Of a DNA stretch of 64,000 bases, positions 27,717-38,633 are shown piece after piece. Where the stretch lies: assembly GCF_001598915.1 (NCBI RefSeq), contig NZ_BDAP01000006.1, positions 292,858-356,857 of the forward strand, given 5' to 3'. The position numbers and the translations under genes are program-made. The notes beneath the pieces were generated by a model. That model was given only the letters and a program-made list of their open reading frames with translations, had not been told where the DNA came from and made no database searches. The first letter of the stretch is position 1, and the number at the start of each line of letters is the position of its first letter. Origin of the DNA: Williamsia muralis NBRC 105860 (GTDB taxonomy: Bacteria; Actinomycetota; Actinomycetes; Mycobacteriales; Mycobacteriaceae).

Positions 27717-28517
27717 CTAGTTCATCGGAAGAGGTTGCGCCCCACGGGGTTCGAGCATCTTCGCCATCGTGTCCGACTCCGATTGCTGGACATTGACCAT
27801 CTGCTGGGCGAGCTGCCGGACGAAGTCTTCCTGGACGTGATCGCGCTCGGTGGCAAACTCCATCATCTCGGACCCGCCCTGATGATGTCGCAACATCAGT
27901 TGCAGAAAGAAAGTGTCCAGCTCGGCGCCTTGGAGCGTCCGCAGCTTTGTCATCTCCTCGGTGGTCGCCATGCCCGGCATCGGGGGTGAACCGGGCGTCC
28001 TCGGCCCCATCGACATGCCCGGCTCAGTGCTGCCCCCGTGACCGTGCCCGTCACTGTGACCCTGCATCCAGGCCATCCCCTCGTCGGGATTGTCGAGCGG
28101 ATAGTCCCAGCGGGTCAGCCACGACTGCATCTGGCCGATTTGGTTGGTCTGCGAGGTGAGGATGTCGTAGGCGAGCGACTGCACCTGGGGGTCGCTTCCG
28201 CCGTACAACTCGATGGTCGCCATCTCCACGGCTTGCTGGTGGTGACGGATCATGTCCTGCGCGAAGCCCACCGCAGCCGAGTCTTCGGCGGGCCTGTTGT
28301 TGTCGTCGCCTTCGAAGCTGATGCGAAGCAAAAGACCGACGACCACACCGAGTAGCAGCATGGCGACCGCACCGAGCACCAGCATCGCCGGCAGCTGTCG
28401 TCGATGTGTGCCAGAAGCGGAGGTCTGCTCGACCTCACCCGTTCCGGTTTCGGTAACCGACCCGGTCTGAGCCTGTTCGGGGGTGTTCGAGTCGGTGCCG
28501 GACTCCGAGTCGTCCAT
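27717..28517 (-). CDS. DUF305-family membrane-anchored protein
   Basis: A 266-aa protein with a cytoplasmic head, one TM helix (about 43-67) and an extracytoplasmic DUF305 domain of two similar four-helix halves. Each half has a histidine pair: MIRHHQQAVEMA and LMLRHHQGGSEMME. A Gly/His/Met-rich linker (GHSDGHGHGGSTEPGMSMG) joins them, suggesting metal binding (inference). The start overlaps the DUF3105 stop by 1 nt (TGATG), so the two are translated together. Confidence 0.88.
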   Translation of the reverse strand: MDDSESGTDSNTPEQAQTGSVTETGTGEVEQTSASGTHRRQLPAMLVLGAVAMLLLGVVVGLLLRISFEGDDNNRPAEDSAAVGFAQDMIRHHQQAVEMATIELYGGSDPQVQSLAYDILTSQTNQIGQMQSWLTRWDYPLDNPDEGMAWMQGHSDGHGHGGSTEPGMSMGPRTPGSPPMPGMATTEEMTKLRTLQGAELDTFFLQLMLRHHQGGSEMMEFATERDHVQEDFVRQLAQQMVNVQQSESDTMAKMLEPRGAQPLPMN

Positions 28518-29431
28518 CAGCCCGCAGGTGTGGCCGGGACGGGCTGCGCCGGGGCGGGAGCAGTGGTCATCGGCTGCTCCGGTGCGACCAGCCCCTCCTC
28601 GGTGGCGGGGGTGGTGCCGGTGCCGTCCATGGGGATGGCGTCAGCGGGGATCGGGCCGACGTCCGCCGGCGGCGGGCTGTTCGGGTCGAACGCACCGGGC
28701 GTCGCCGCGCAGGATGCCCCGATCTCGGGATACGCGGTGGCATCGGGCTGACCGGGGTACACGCCGCTGTTCGAGTTCTGCCGCAGTGCCTCGATGAACT
28801 GGTCGACGCGTTCGTCGCCTGCGGAGTCGAGCTTGAGCTGATGGCCCCACGACTGCAGCGAGATCGGCGTGTCCAGGCCCGGGTAGGGCGACATCAGCAT
28901 GTACGGCTCGCCCTCGACCTTGTCCTGCAGGATGTCGAGGTCGCCGGGAGCGATGGTGTCCGGGTTGTAGGCGATCCAGACCGCACCGTGTTCGAGCGCG
29001 TGGACGGCGTTCTCGGTCCGCAACTGGTTCGGGTAGACGATGCCGGTACACGCGGCCCAGACCGCGTCGTGAGGTCCGCCGAATGGAGGCGACTGGTCGT
29101 AGGCCACGCGCTGCGTCGGCTGCACGTGCTGACCGGCCGGGTAGTAGATCTTGGTGACGCCGTCGATCTTGTCCGAAGGGTCGGGATTGGACGCCGAAGG
29201 TGTGAACTTCGCGACTTCGCGCTGGTCGAGATACTTGGGTACGAGGTACGCGGCCAGTCCGCCGACGAGCGCGATGATCACCACGACTGCGCCGATGGTC
29301 ATCCACGGGATCTGCCGTCCGACGCCCCCCGCCTTCACCACGGGGACCTGCCCGGCCTTCTTCTTGCCGGACTTACCTGCGGTGGACGGTTTCTTGGGAA
29401 TCTTGTTGCCCTTTTTATCGGCGTCGGCCAT
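28517..29431 (-). CDS. DUF3105 membrane protein (paralogue 1)
   Basis: A 304-aa protein: Lys/Gly-rich cytoplasmic head (1-40), one TM helix (about 46-68) and a DUF3105 domain with NAVHALEHGAVWIAYNP, SPYPGLDTPISLQSWGHQLK and ASCAA. A Pro/Thr/Ala-rich tail follows residue 260. The start is ATG 29431. It is first in a two-gene unit with the DUF305 protein. A second DUF3105 gene occurs at 38634. The domain's function is not established to my knowledge; the conserved His-Glu-His pattern hints at metal or redox chemistry. Confidence 0.9.
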   Translation of the reverse strand: MADADKKGNKIPKKPSTAGKSGKKKAGQVPVVKAGGVGRQIPWMTIGAVVVIIALVGGLAAYLVPKYLDQREVAKFTPSASNPDPSDKIDGVTKIYYPAGQHVQPTQRVAYDQSPPFGGPHDAVWAACTGIVYPNQLRTENAVHALEHGAVWIAYNPDTIAPGDLDILQDKVEGEPYMLMSPYPGLDTPISLQSWGHQLKLDSAGDERVDQFIEALRQNSNSGVYPGQPDATAYPEIGASCAATPGAFDPNSPPPADVGPIPADAIPMDGTGTTPATEEGLVAPEQPMTTAPAPAQPVPATPAG

Positions 29432-29587
29432 GGATCTCTTTCGGTGCAAAAACTGGGGTGAGCGAACGAGTGCGTGCCGGCATGTGAACCGGCGACCGAC
29501 AGTGTACTTGTGCGCGTCGACGGCAATCGCTGTGCAGGGAGACGGCGATTGTCAATGATGAGGTGCGGGCCAATAGGATGGTGCATC

Positions 29588-31240
29588 GTGACCCCCGCCG
29601 ACCTCGCGGTGCTGCTGCATGCCGCCACCTCAACCGTCCTCACCGACCACGGACTCGACCCGTCCGCGCTGCCGGAGAGTGTTGTCGTGGAACGGCCGCG
29701 CAATCCCGAGCACGGCGACTACGCCACCAACATCGCGCTGCAACTCGGTAAGAAGGTCGGCGTCAACCCGCGTGAGCTGGCCGGATGGCTTGCCGCCGAG
29801 CTCTCCAGCCGTCAGGGCATCGCCACCGCCGAGATCGCCGGACCCGGTTTCGTGAACATCCGACTCGCCGCCGACGCGCAGAACGTGGTGGTCGCCGGAG
29901 TGATCGAACGTGGTGCGGCCTACGGGACCGGAACGACTCTCGACGGACTCCGGGTGAACCTCGAGTTCGTCTCGGCCAACCCGACCGGTCCGATCCACCT
30001 CGGTGGCACGCGGTGGGCTGCCGTGGGCGACGCGCTGGGCCGGGTTCTCTCGGCCGAAGGTGCCGCGGTCACCCGCGAGTACTACTTCAACGACCACGGC
30101 GCACAGATCGACCGGTTCGCGCGGTCGCTGGTTGCCGCGGCACTCGGTGAACCCACTCCCGAGGACGGGTATGCCGGCGCCTACATCGGTGAGATCGCGG
30201 CGCAGGTGCTCGACGCCGCGCCCGGCGCTCTCGACCTCCCGGAGGCGGAGCGGCTCGAGACATTCCGTGCCCGGGGCGTCGACCTCATGTTCGCGCAGAT
30301 CAAGGCGAACCTGCACGAGTTCGGCACCGACTTCGACGTCTACACGCACGAGAACAAGATGTTCGAGAGCGGTCAGGTCGACAAGGCCATCGCCGAACTG
30401 AAGGCAAACGGCAACCTCTACGAGAACGACGGCGCCTGGTGGCTGCGGTCGACCGCGTTCGGTGACGACAAAGACCGCGTGGTCATCAAGAGTGACGGCG
30501 AGGCGGCGTACATCGCAGGCGACATCGCGTACTTCAAGGACAAGCGTGACCGCGGGTTCGATCTCTGTATCTACATGCTCGGCGCCGACCATCACGGTTA
30601 CGTCGTCCGGCTCAAGGCTGCGGCCGCGGCGCTCGGCGACGACCCCGACCGGCTGGAGGTACTGATCGGGCAGATGGTCAATCTCGTCCGCGACGGGCAG
30701 CCGGTGCGGATGAGCAAGCGGGCGGGCACGGTCATCACCCTCGACGATCTGGTGGACGCGGTCGGTGTGGACGCCGCCCGCTACTCACTCATCCGGTCGT
30801 CGGTGGACGTGAACATCGACATCGACCTCGACCTCCTCGTCAGCCAGTCGAACGAAAACCCGGTCTACTACGTGCAATACGCGCACGCCCGCCTCGCGGC
30901 GATCGGACGCAATGCCGAGGCCCTGGGTCTCATCGCCGCCACCGACCACCTCGAGCTGCTGGTGGATCGGGCCGAGGGTGACCTGATCCGTACGCTGGGA
31001 GACTTCCCCGCAGTGGTCGCTGCAGCCGCGCAATTGCGTGAGCCGCACCGTGTCTGCCGGTATCTCGAAGCGCTGGCGAGCACGTACCACAAGTTCTATG
31101 ACCGGTGCCGGGTCCTGCCTCAGGGCGACGAGGAACCCACCGATCTCCACGCCGCACGGTTGGCTCTGTGCGGCGCCACCCAGCAGGTCATCGCCAACGG
31201 TTTGGCGATGGTCGGCGTGAGCGCACCGGAGCGAATGTGA
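29588..31240 (+). CDS. argS: Arginyl-tRNA synthetase
   Basis: A 550-aa class I aminoacyl-tRNA synthetase. The N-terminal Add-1 domain (about 1-110) is followed by the HIGH-equivalent [14 protein letters not shown], the KMSKS-equivalent [10 protein letters not shown], and an all-helical DALR anticodon domain ending at the stop. GTG 29588 gives a protein beginning TPADLAVLL, the usual ArgS start. Its stop overlaps lysA by 4 nt (GTGA). Confidence 0.97.
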   Translation: MTPADLAVLLHAATSTVLTDHGLDPSALPESVVVERPRNPEHGDYATNIALQLGKKVGVNPRELAGWLAAELSSRQGIATAEIAGPGFVNIRLAADAQNVVVAGVIERGAAYGTGTTLDGLRVNLEFVSANPTGPIHLGGTRWAAVGDALGRVLSAEGAAVTREYYFNDHGAQIDRFARSLVAAALGEPTPEDGYAGAYIGEIAAQVLDAAPGALDLPEAERLETFRARGVDLMFAQIKANLHEFGTDFDVYTHENKMFESGQVDKAIAELKANGNLYENDGAWWLRSTAFGDDKDRVVIKSDGEAAYIAGDIAYFKDKRDRGFDLCIYMLGADHHGYVVRLKAAAAALGDDPDRLEVLIGQMVNLVRDGQPVRMSKRAGTVITLDDLVDAVGVDAARYSLIRSSVDVNIDIDLDLLVSQSNENPVYYVQYAHARLAAIGRNAEALGLIAATDHLELLVDRAEGDLIRTLGDFPAVVAAAAQLREPHRVCRYLEALASTYHKFYDRCRVLPQGDEEPTDLHAARLALCGATQQVIANGLAMVGVSAPERM

Positions 31241-32661
31241 ACGCACACCCCGCCGGACCACGGCACGCGGAGGTCGTGGCGGCACCGCACCTGGCCGAAA
31301 GGCCCAATTCTCCAGAAGAACTCGCGCAGTTGCCGGAGGCGATTTACCCGCAGGGCACCGGTCGCGATGAGAACGGTGTCGCGCAGATCGGCGGCATCGC
31401 GGTCACCGAGCTGGCCGAGAAATACGGCACCCCACTGTTTGTCATCAACGAAGAGGACTTCCGGGCGCGATGCGCCGAGATGGCAAAGGCGTTCGGATCG
31501 GCGCAGCACGTCCACTATGCGTCCAAGGCGTTCCTGTCCACCGAGGTTGCGCGCTGGGTGCACTCAGAGGGTCTCTCTCTCGATGTGTGTTCGGCCGGCG
31601 AGCTGACGGTGGCGTTGCGTGCGGGTTTCCCGGCCGATCGGATCGCCCTGCACGGCAACAACAAATCGCCGTACGAGCTCGAACTCGCGGTCACCTCGGG
31701 TGTAGAGCACGTGGTGCTCGACTCCATGATCGAGATCGAACGTCTCGATGAGATCGCCGGCCGGCTCGGCGTGGTCCAGGACGTCCTCATCCGGATCACC
31801 GTGGGTGTGGAGGCGCACACCCACGAGTTCATCTCCACGGCACACGAAGACCAGAAGTTCGGCTTTTCGCTGGCCGGTGGCACGGCGATGGACGCGGTCC
31901 GACGCGTCTTCGCCACCGACAACCTGCGACTGGTGGGGCTGCACAGCCACATCGGTTCGCAGATCTTCGACGTGGGTGGTTTCGAGCTGGCCGCCCACCG
32001 TGTCCTGTCCTTGCTGCGGGACGTGGTCTCGGAGTTCGGCGTGGACAAGACCGCCCAACTCTCGATCCTGGATCTCGGTGGGGGACTGGGTATCTCATAC
32101 CTTCCCTCCGACGACCCGCCTCCGGTGCAGGAAGTCGCCGACAAACTCGCCGCCATCGTCGAACGTGAATCGGCCGCACTGGGCCTACCCACCCCGACCA
32201 TCGCGGTGGAACCGGGCCGTGCGATCGCCGGTCCGGCCGGTGTCACGTTGTACACCGTCGGCACGGTCAAAGACGTCCAGCTCGGTCCGGGCGGAGCTCA
32301 TCGCCGCTACGTGTCCGTCGACGGCGGTATGAGCGACAACATCCGCACCTCGCTGTACCAGGCCGAGTACGACGTCCGGCTGGCGTCGCGGGTCTCCACT
32401 GCGAACGCGGTGGTCAGTCGGGTGGTCGGAAAGCACTGCGAGAGCGGCGACATCGTCATCCGCGACTGCTGGCTTCCCGACGATGTCGGCCCCGGCGACG
32501 TGCTGATGGTGGGCGCCACCGGCGCCTACTGCTACTCGATGTCGAGTCGCTACAACATGGTCACCCGACCCGCCGTGGTCGCCACGCGGGGAGGCGACGC
32601 GCGAGTGATCCTGCGTCGTGAAACTGTCGAAGATCTACTGAGCTTGGAGGTGAACGAGTGA
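31237..32661 (+). CDS. lysA: Diaminopimelate decarboxylase
   Basis: A 474-aa fold-type III PLP enzyme that makes L-lysine from meso-diaminopimelate. The PLP lysine is Lys97 in [11 protein letters not shown]. The phosphate-binding glycines are in [10 protein letters not shown], and the partner active-site residues lie in CESGDI and [12 protein letters not shown] 31237 overlaps the argS stop; the gene overlaps hom by 4 nt. It belongs to an aspartate-family biosynthesis operon. Confidence 0.96.
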   Translation: MNAHPAGPRHAEVVAAPHLAERPNSPEELAQLPEAIYPQGTGRDENGVAQIGGIAVTELAEKYGTPLFVINEEDFRARCAEMAKAFGSAQHVHYASKAFLSTEVARWVHSEGLSLDVCSAGELTVALRAGFPADRIALHGNNKSPYELELAVTSGVEHVVLDSMIEIERLDEIAGRLGVVQDVLIRITVGVEAHTHEFISTAHEDQKFGFSLAGGTAMDAVRRVFATDNLRLVGLHSHIGSQIFDVGGFELAAHRVLSLLRDVVSEFGVDKTAQLSILDLGGGLGISYLPSDDPPPVQEVADKLAAIVERESAALGLPTPTIAVEPGRAIAGPAGVTLYTVGTVKDVQLGPGGAHRRYVSVDGGMSDNIRTSLYQAEYDVRLASRVSTANAVVSRVVGKHCESGDIVIRDCWLPDDVGPGDVLMVGATGAYCYSMSSRYNMVTRPAVVATRGGDARVILRRETVEDLLSLEVNE

Positions 32662-33986
32662 CGGACAGCCGAATCAACGACAACGGGGCCCGCGCCATCG
32701 GCGTTGCGGTACTCGGAATGGGAAATGTCGGTACCGAGGTGGTTCGCATCCTCACCGACAACGCCGCTGATCTGCAGGCACGGGTCGGCGCCCCACTGGA
32801 ACTGCGCGGGGTCGCCGTCCGGAACCTGAATGTTCCTCGTGACGGGGTGGACCCGGCCCTGCTCACCGACAAGCCCGAAGACCTCGTTGCCCGCGACGAC
32901 GTGGACATCGTTGTCGAACTCATCGGCGGCATCGACCCGCCGCGGATGTTGATCCGCGAATCGCTGCAGAGCGGCAAGTCCGTGGTCACCGCCAACAAGG
33001 CGCTGCTCGCCGATTACACCGGCGAACTCGCGACTGCCGCAGCCGGGGCGAAGGTGGATCTGTACTTCGAGGCGGCCGTGGCCGGCGCCATCCCGGTGAT
33101 CCGCCCGCTGATGCAGTCGCTCGCCGGTGACACCGTCAACCGTGTCGCCGGAATCGTCAACGGCACAACCAACTTCATCCTGTCCGCGATGGACGCCGAC
33201 GGCAGTGACTACGAGGAGACGCTCGCCGAGGCAGGCCGACTCGGCTACGCCGAGGCCGACCCGACGGCCGATGTCGAGGGCTACGACGCGGCGGCGAAAG
33301 CAGCCATCCTGGCGTCGATCTCCTTCCATTCGAGGGTCACCGCGCTCAACGTCTACCGCGAGGGCATCTCCAAGATCACCGCTGCCGACCTCGTCTCGGC
33401 CCAGGCACTCGACTGCACGGTGAAGTTGCTGTCGATTTGCGAGCGGATCGTCGGTGAGGATGGGCAGCAACGCATTTCGGCCCGCGTCTATCCTGCGCTG
33501 GTACCGCTCGAACATCCTCTCGCGGCGGTCAACGGCGCTTTCAACGCGGTGGTCGTCGAAGCCGAGAACGCCGGTCGGCTGATGTTCTACGGACAGGGTG
33601 CCGGTGGCGCACCCACCGCATCGGCGGTGTTGGGAGACCTGGTGATGGCTGCGCGCAACAAAGTGCACGGTGGTCGTGGCCCACTGGAGTCCACGTACGC
33701 GTCGCTGCCGATCGCCCCCATGGGTGACGTGCGAACCCGGTATTACGTGTCGATGCGGGTGGCGGACCGCGCCGGGGTGCTCGCAACAGTCGCCGGGGAG
33801 TTTTCCTCCCGGGGCATCAGCATCTCGACCGTTCGCCAGGAAGGCGCCGGCGACGACGCCCGGCTCGTGGTGGTCACCCATCGCGCACCTGATGCGGCAT
33901 TGTCCGAAACCGTTGCGGCACTGGAGAAGCTGGAGGCCGTCCTGAGCGTGTCCAGCGTTCTCCGACTGGAGGGAACCAATGAGTGA
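32658..33986 (+). CDS. hom: Homoserine dehydrogenase
   Basis: A 442-aa NAD(P)-dependent enzyme converting aspartate semialdehyde to homoserine. The N-terminal Rossmann motif is [16 protein letters not shown]; the catalytic domain has [14 protein letters not shown] and the active-site lysine region [18 protein letters not shown]-terminal ACT domain (about 350-440, [19 protein letters not shown]) implies feedback control by threonine. It starts at GTG inside lysA and overlaps thrC by 8 nt. Confidence 0.97.
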   Translation: MTDSRINDNGARAIGVAVLGMGNVGTEVVRILTDNAADLQARVGAPLELRGVAVRNLNVPRDGVDPALLTDKPEDLVARDDVDIVVELIGGIDPPRMLIRESLQSGKSVVTANKALLADYTGELATAAAGAKVDLYFEAAVAGAIPVIRPLMQSLAGDTVNRVAGIVNGTTNFILSAMDADGSDYEETLAEAGRLGYAEADPTADVEGYDAAAKAAILASISFHSRVTALNVYREGISKITAADLVSAQALDCTVKLLSICERIVGEDGQQRISARVYPALVPLEHPLAAVNGAFNAVVVEAENAGRLMFYGQGAGGAPTASAVLGDLVMAARNKVHGGRGPLESTYASLPIAPMGDVRTRYYVSMRVADRAGVLATVAGEFSSRGISISTVRQEGAGDDARLVVVTHRAPDAALSETVAALEKLEAVLSVSSVLRLEGTNE

Positions 33987-35058
33987 GTCTGTCGCCGTGC
34001 ACCGTGCGTGGCCGGGATTAATCGAGGCGTACCGCGACCGATTGCCTGTCAAGGACGACTGGAAGGTCGTCACCCTGCTCGAGGGTGGCACGCCGTTGAT
34101 CGCCGCACCGCACCTGTCCGAGATCACCGGGTGCGAGGTGTACCTCAAGGTGGAGGGCCTCAACCCGACCGGCTCGTTCAAGGACCGCGGGATGACGATG
34201 GCCGTGAGCAACGCCGTCAACAACGGGAAGACCGCGGTGCTGTGCGCGTCCACCGGGAACACCTCGGCCTCGGCTGCCGCGTACGCGACCCGCGCCGGCA
34301 TCACGTGCGCAGTCCTCATCCCCGAGGGCAAGATCGCAATGGGCAAACTCGCCCAGGCCGTGATGCACGGCGCGAAGATCATCCAGGTGCAGGGCAACTT
34401 CGACGACTGCCTCGAACTGGCTCGCAAGGCCACCGCCGAGTGGACCGAGATCGAGCTGGTCAACTCGGTGAACCCCGCCCGCATCGAAGGTCAGAAAACT
34501 GCCGCCTTCGAGATCATGGATGTGCTCGGCAGGGCTCCTGACGTGCATGCGTTGCCGGTGGGGAACGCGGGCAACATCACCGCGTACTGGAAGGGCTACA
34601 CCGAGTACCACCGCGACGGTGTTGTCGGGTCGACCCCTCGCATGCTCGGCGTGCAGGCGGCCGGCGCGGCCCCTCTGGTCACCGGCAAACCGGTCAAGGA
34701 TCCCGAGACGATCGCCACCGCCATCCGGATCGGCTCACCCGCCAGCTGGAACCAGGCAGTGGCCGCCAAGGACGAATCGGGTGGTCAATTCCGGGCTGCC
34801 ACCGACGAGAAACTCCTCGAGGCCTACCGGTTGATCGCAGGCCACGAAGGTGTCTTCGTCGAGCCGGCGTCGGCCGCCAGTGTCGCCGGACTTCTTGCTG
34901 CCCGTGAAGAGGGTTGGGTGTCTGCGGGCGAGCTCGTCGTCTGCACCGTCACCGGCAACGGCCTCAAGGATCCCGACACCGCGTTGGCCGGCATCCCGCC
35001 GGTAGAGGCAATCCCGGTTGATCCGGTGGCTGTCGCACGCGCGCTGAATGTGGGCTGA
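33979..35058 (+). CDS. thrC: Threonine synthase
   Basis: A 359-aa PLP enzyme of fold type II making threonine from O-phosphohomoserine. The PLP lysine is Lys68 in [10 protein letters not shown]; the phosphate cradle is [12 protein letters not shown], and the C-terminal serine motif lies in VTGNGLKDP. This is the short (~360 aa) class found in actinobacteria. It is followed by thrB after 12 nt. Confidence 0.97.
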   Translation: MSESVAVHRAWPGLIEAYRDRLPVKDDWKVVTLLEGGTPLIAAPHLSEITGCEVYLKVEGLNPTGSFKDRGMTMAVSNAVNNGKTAVLCASTGNTSASAAAYATRAGITCAVLIPEGKIAMGKLAQAVMHGAKIIQVQGNFDDCLELARKATAEWTEIELVNSVNPARIEGQKTAAFEIMDVLGRAPDVHALPVGNAGNITAYWKGYTEYHRDGVVGSTPRMLGVQAAGAAPLVTGKPVKDPETIATAIRIGSPASWNQAVAAKDESGGQFRAATDEKLLEAYRLIAGHEGVFVEPASAASVAGLLAAREEGWVSAGELVVCTVTGNGLKDPDTALAGIPPVEAIPVDPVAVARALNVG

Positions 35059-35070
35059 TGGGAACCGATC

Positions 35071-36108
35071 ATGACGGTGTGGGCAACGCGGACTGATGAA
35101 TCCTCTGGCGATGACTCGCACGTGGCTGGGCTCCGTCGCGAAGGTGTGGACGTGAATCCCGTTCTGCCTGCGGGGGTCCAGGCGCAAGCGCGCGTTCCCG
35201 CGTCGAGTGCCAATCTGGGCCCCGGGTTTGATTGTCTGGGTATCGCTCTGGGCATCTACGACGACATCTCCGTCACCGTCGGTGGCGATGCACTGCGCAT
35301 CACCGTCAGCGGTGAAGGCGCCGAGGGAGTACCGCTCGACGAGCGACACCTGGTGGTTCGGGCGATCAATCGGGGGCTGGCGGCGGCCGGTGTCACGGCC
35401 CCGGGCCTGGACGTCAAGTGCCGCAACAGCATTCCCCATGCCCGTGGTCTGGGGTCGTCGGCGTCCGCAGTTGTCGGCGGGCTGGCGGTCGCCGCCGGCC
35501 TGGTCCGCGCAGCCGGCCTGGGAACACAACTGTCCACCGAGGCGTTGATCCAGCTGTCGTCGGAGTTCGAAGGCCACCCGGACAATGCCTCGGCGAGTGT
35601 GCTCGGTTCGGCCGTGGTCTCCTGGTCCGAACCCACCGCGGGCGTCCACACCTCGGACGTGGCGGGGGACTCGCCGGCACTCAATTACTTCGCGAGGTCG
35701 CTGGAGCTGCATCCAGGTATTCGCGCCTACGCCATGATTCCGCAGGTCGAGTCGTCGACCGCGGTCACCCGTGGGTTGTTGCCGGACGCGGTGTCCCGGG
35801 CGGATGCGGTCTTCAATGTCAGCCGCGCGGCCCTGGCCGTGGTGGCGTTGACGACCGAACCCCAGTTGCTGATGGCTGCGACCGAGGATCGACTGCACCA
35901 GGACTACCGGGCCCCGGTGATGCCTGCGACGGCCGCTCTGGTGCGATGGTTGCGTGAGCGGCAGGTACCGGCCACCGTGTCGGGCGCCGGGCCCACCGTG
36001 CTGGCGCTGACGGCGTCGGAGCTACCACCTCAGACCCGCGACAAGGCAGCTGAGCTGGGATTTGTTCTGCAGGAAGTAGAGATTGCACCCGGAGTAGTCG
36101 TACACTGA
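35071..36108 (+). CDS. thrB: Homoserine kinase
   Basis: A GHMP kinase phosphorylating homoserine. Motif 1 is [15 protein letters not shown], the ATP loop is [15 protein letters not shown], and motif 3 is [12 protein letters not shown]. From ATG 35071 the protein has 345 aa, but the first 27 residues look non-conserved. An in-frame GTG at 35152 has GAAGG 7 nt upstream and would give the more usual length (about 318 aa). I keep the longer form with this caveat. It is the last gene of the argS-thrB operon. Confidence 0.93.
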   Translation: MTVWATRTDESSGDDSHVAGLRREGVDVNPVLPAGVQAQARVPASSANLGPGFDCLGIALGIYDDISVTVGGDALRITVSGEGAEGVPLDERHLVVRAINRGLAAAGVTAPGLDVKCRNSIPHARGLGSSASAVVGGLAVAAGLVRAAGLGTQLSTEALIQLSSEFEGHPDNASASVLGSAVVSWSEPTAGVHTSDVAGDSPALNYFARSLELHPGIRAYAMIPQVESSTAVTRGLLPDAVSRADAVFNVSRAALAVVALTTEPQLLMAATEDRLHQDYRAPVMPATAALVRWLRERQVPATVSGAGPTVLALTASELPPQTRDKAAELGFVLQEVEIAPGVVVH

Positions 36109-36417
36109 CGACGGCGGGTGCAACATTGATTGATTCGCAGTTTGTGAACACGCCGCATTCTGTGGGTGTTGCCCGAACTACTGATCCTGGTTAGCATGTA
36201 CCCGTCCAGCCGCGGATGTTTTCACCCGAGCGTGCTTCTCATCGGATGTCAAATTCGAATCACAGCCCGCGGGCGCCAGTCCGTGAAATATAAAGCGCGG
36301 CAAACGACACACGCCTCATAAGACCGCTGAAAAACTAGCGGCACCTCTCACCTGGGCTCCGGGTGCGAGAACTTTGGCCCTCGCGAATCTACCGGCGGGG
36401 GAAGGAAAGGATATCCG
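36109..36417 (+). promoter_or_regulatory. rho promoter and ~210-nt leader
   Basis: No gene seen. A candidate promoter is TTGCCC (36169-36174), 17 bp, TAGCAT (36192-36197), giving an untranslated leader of about 210 nt. Three small hairpins lie in it: CCGCT/AGCGG (36324-36341), CACC/GGGTG near 36350-36366 and GCGAG/CTCGC near 36364-36383. Rho is autoregulated by attenuation in other bacteria, so this leader is a plausible control region (inference). Confidence 0.45.
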
Positions 36418-38535
36418 TTGACGGATACGGACCTGATCACTGCACCGGGCTCGGAGAACACGCTCGACCTCGGTGGAGTTGACACTCCGAAAGCCGAACG
36501 TCGTCGTGGGACCGGGCTCTCGGGAATGGTTCTGACTGAACTTCGTGGCCTGGCAGGAGAGCTGGGCATCAAGGGCACGTCGGGTATGCGCAAGAGCGAC
36601 CTGATCGCGGCCATCAAGGAACGCCAGAGCGGCGGGGCGTCCAGCGCACCTGCCACCAAGGGCAAGGCCGCCTCGAGCAAGGCGCCCGCGGACAAGACCT
36701 CGGCAGGAACGGCGCCGTCGGAGGACGCACCGACTGCCTCTGCCGAAAAGCCGCAGGTCAAGAGCGCCTCCGCCCCTGCGGAACCCGCCGCCGAAGCAGC
36801 GACGAAGACCACCGAAACCACAAAGGTCGAACCCGAGCAGGCTGCCACTGCGGCGCCCGCCGAGGAGAAGGCTGCGCCGAAGACCGACGAGTCTTCCCAA
36901 GACGGTGACCAGGCAGACGGCAACGACCAGCGGCGGCAGCGTCGTCGTGGTCGCGACGGGCAGGCCGCAGGTCGGGACAACCGCGAGGGTCAGGGCCGTG
37001 AAAGCCAGGGCCGCGAGGGTCAGGGCCGCGACAATCAGACCCGCGAGGGTCAGATTCGCGACAACCAGGGCAGCGGCTCCAGCCGCGAAGGCCAGGGCCG
37101 TGACAACCGCAACCGCGACGACCGCAACCGCGACGACCAGGGCAACCGTTCGGAGCAGGGAAACCGCTCCGAGCAGGGCAACAGGAACCGCAACCGCAAC
37201 GATCAGGGAAGTGGCCAGAACAGCGGCCCCCGTGACAACCGCGACAACGGTCCCCGTGACGACGACGAGGACGGCGACGGCCGCGGCGGTCGGCGGGGAC
37301 GCCGTTTCCGTGAGCGTCGACGGGGACGTGACCGCGGCGAAGGCGGCGGTGGCGGCAACGAGCGTGAGCCACAGATCTCCGACGACGACGTGTTGCAGCC
37401 GGTCGCGGGAATCCTCGATGTGCTGGACAACTATGCGTTCGTTCGTACGTCGGGCTACCTCGCCGGACCGAACGATGTCTACGTGTCGATGAACCTCATC
37501 CGCAAGAACGGGCTGCGTCGCGGTGACGCGATCACCGGGGCGGTCAAGGTCCCGCGCGATGGTGAGCAGTCGAACCAGCGTCAGAAGTTCAATCCGCTGG
37601 TCCGGCTCGATTCGGTGAACGGCGCTGACGTCGAGACCGCCAAGCGCCGGCCGGAGTTCAACAAGCTGACCCCGCTGTATCCGAATCAGCGTCTTCGCTT
37701 GGAGACCACCAGCGAGCGCATCTCCACCCGCGTCATCGACCTGGTCATGCCGATCGGCAAGGGACAGCGTGCACTGATCGTGTCCCCGCCCAAGGCCGGT
37801 AAGACGACGATTCTGCAGAACATCGCCAATGCCATCTCGATCAACAACCCCGAGTGCTACCTCATGGTGGTGCTCGTGGACGAGCGGCCCGAAGAGGTCA
37901 CCGACATGCAGCGGTCGGTGAAGGGTGAGGTCATCGCCTCCACCTTCGACCGCCCGCCGTCAGACCACACCTCGGTGGCCGAGCTGGCGATCGAGCGGGC
38001 CAAGCGTCTGGTCGAAGACGGCAAAGACGTTGTGGTGCTGCTCGATTCGATCACCCGGCTGGGTCGCGCGTACAACAATGCGTCGCCGGCTTCGGGCCGG
38101 ATCCTGTCCGGTGGTGTCGACTCCACAGCGCTGTACCCACCCAAGCGTTTCCTCGGTGCTGCCCGCAACATCGAGAACGGCGGCTCGCTCACCATCATCG
38201 CCTCGGCTCTGGTCGAGACCGGTTCCACCGGCGACACGGTGATCTTCGAGGAGTTCAAGGGCACCGGCAACGCCGAGCTCAAACTGGACCGCAAGATCTC
38301 CGAGCGCAGGGTGTTCCCGGCCGTCGACGTCAACATGTCCAGCACGCGTAAGGACGAGTTGCTGTTGTCGCCCGAGGAGTTCTCGATCGTGCACAAGCTG
38401 CGGCGCGTGCTTGCCGGCCTCGATTCGCAGCAGGCGATCGATCTCCTGGTGAGTCAGCTGAAGAAGACCAAGAGCAACATCGAGTTCCTCATGCAGGTCC
38501 AGAAGACCGCACCGGGAGCCATGGGCGACGACTAG
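36418..38535 (+). CDS. rho: Transcription termination factor Rho
   Basis: A 705-aa hexameric RNA helicase ending transcription. The N-terminal Rho-N helix bundle (about 35-65) is followed by a long disordered insertion (75-320): an Ala/Lys/Glu-rich part, then a strongly charged Arg/Asp/Asn/Gln/Gly-rich part (about 171-284) with REGQGRD-type repeats. Next come the cold-shock-like RNA site (ILDVLDNYAFVRTSGYL), Walker A SPPKAGKTTILQ, Walker B VVVLLDSITRLGRAY, and the Q- and R-loop regions. It starts at TTG 36418, preceded by AAAGGA, and the first residues TDTDLITA match mycobacterial Rho. It is monocistronic and convergent with the DUF3105 gene. Confidence 0.97.
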   Translation: MTDTDLITAPGSENTLDLGGVDTPKAERRRGTGLSGMVLTELRGLAGELGIKGTSGMRKSDLIAAIKERQSGGASSAPATKGKAASSKAPADKTSAGTAPSEDAPTASAEKPQVKSASAPAEPAAEAATKTTETTKVEPEQAATAAPAEEKAAPKTDESSQDGDQADGNDQRRQRRRGRDGQAAGRDNREGQGRESQGREGQGRDNQTREGQIRDNQGSGSSREGQGRDNRNRDDRNRDDQGNRSEQGNRSEQGNRNRNRNDQGSGQNSGPRDNRDNGPRDDDEDGDGRGGRRGRRFRERRRGRDRGEGGGGGNEREPQISDDDVLQPVAGILDVLDNYAFVRTSGYLAGPNDVYVSMNLIRKNGLRRGDAITGAVKVPRDGEQSNQRQKFNPLVRLDSVNGADVETAKRRPEFNKLTPLYPNQRLRLETTSERISTRVIDLVMPIGKGQRALIVSPPKAGKTTILQNIANAISINNPECYLMVVLVDERPEEVTDMQRSVKGEVIASTFDRPPSDHTSVAELAIERAKRLVEDGKDVVVLLDSITRLGRAYNNASPASGRILSGGVDSTALYPPKRFLGAARNIENGGSLTIIASALVETGSTGDTVIFEEFKGTGNAELKLDRKISERRVFPAVDVNMSSTRKDELLLSPEEFSIVHKLRRVLAGLDSQQAIDLLVSQLKKTKSNIEFLMQVQKTAPGAMGDD

Positions 38536-38553
38536 TCGCCGGCTCGCAGCCAC

Positions 38554-38617
38554 CGAACCCACCTGATCCCGTGGGCCCACCCGTCACAGGGCGGGCCGAA
38601 CGGGATGGGTGGGTTCG
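38554..38617 (+). terminator. Long inverted repeat between convergent rho and DUF3105 genes
   Basis: The outer arms CGAACCCACC (38554-38563) and GGTGGGTTCG (ending 38617) pair over 10 bp. After a small bulge, ATCCCGT pairs with ACGGGAT, and a GC-rich inner stem follows. Neither side has a U-tract. Its position between two convergent stops suggests a bidirectional terminator. Confidence 0.5.
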
Positions 38618-38633
38618 TGCGTGGTGGCAGTGA

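Noticed and set aside
32550..34484. 644-aa open frame antisense to lysA/hom/thrC
   Set aside because: It spans three well-defined genes, and its composition is that of a high-GC third-codon-position shadow.
36930..37270. Repeats in rho as a possible CRISPR array or tandem repeat locus
   Set aside because: The repeats are short, imperfect, in frame, and encode the disordered tract of Rho; there are no spacers.
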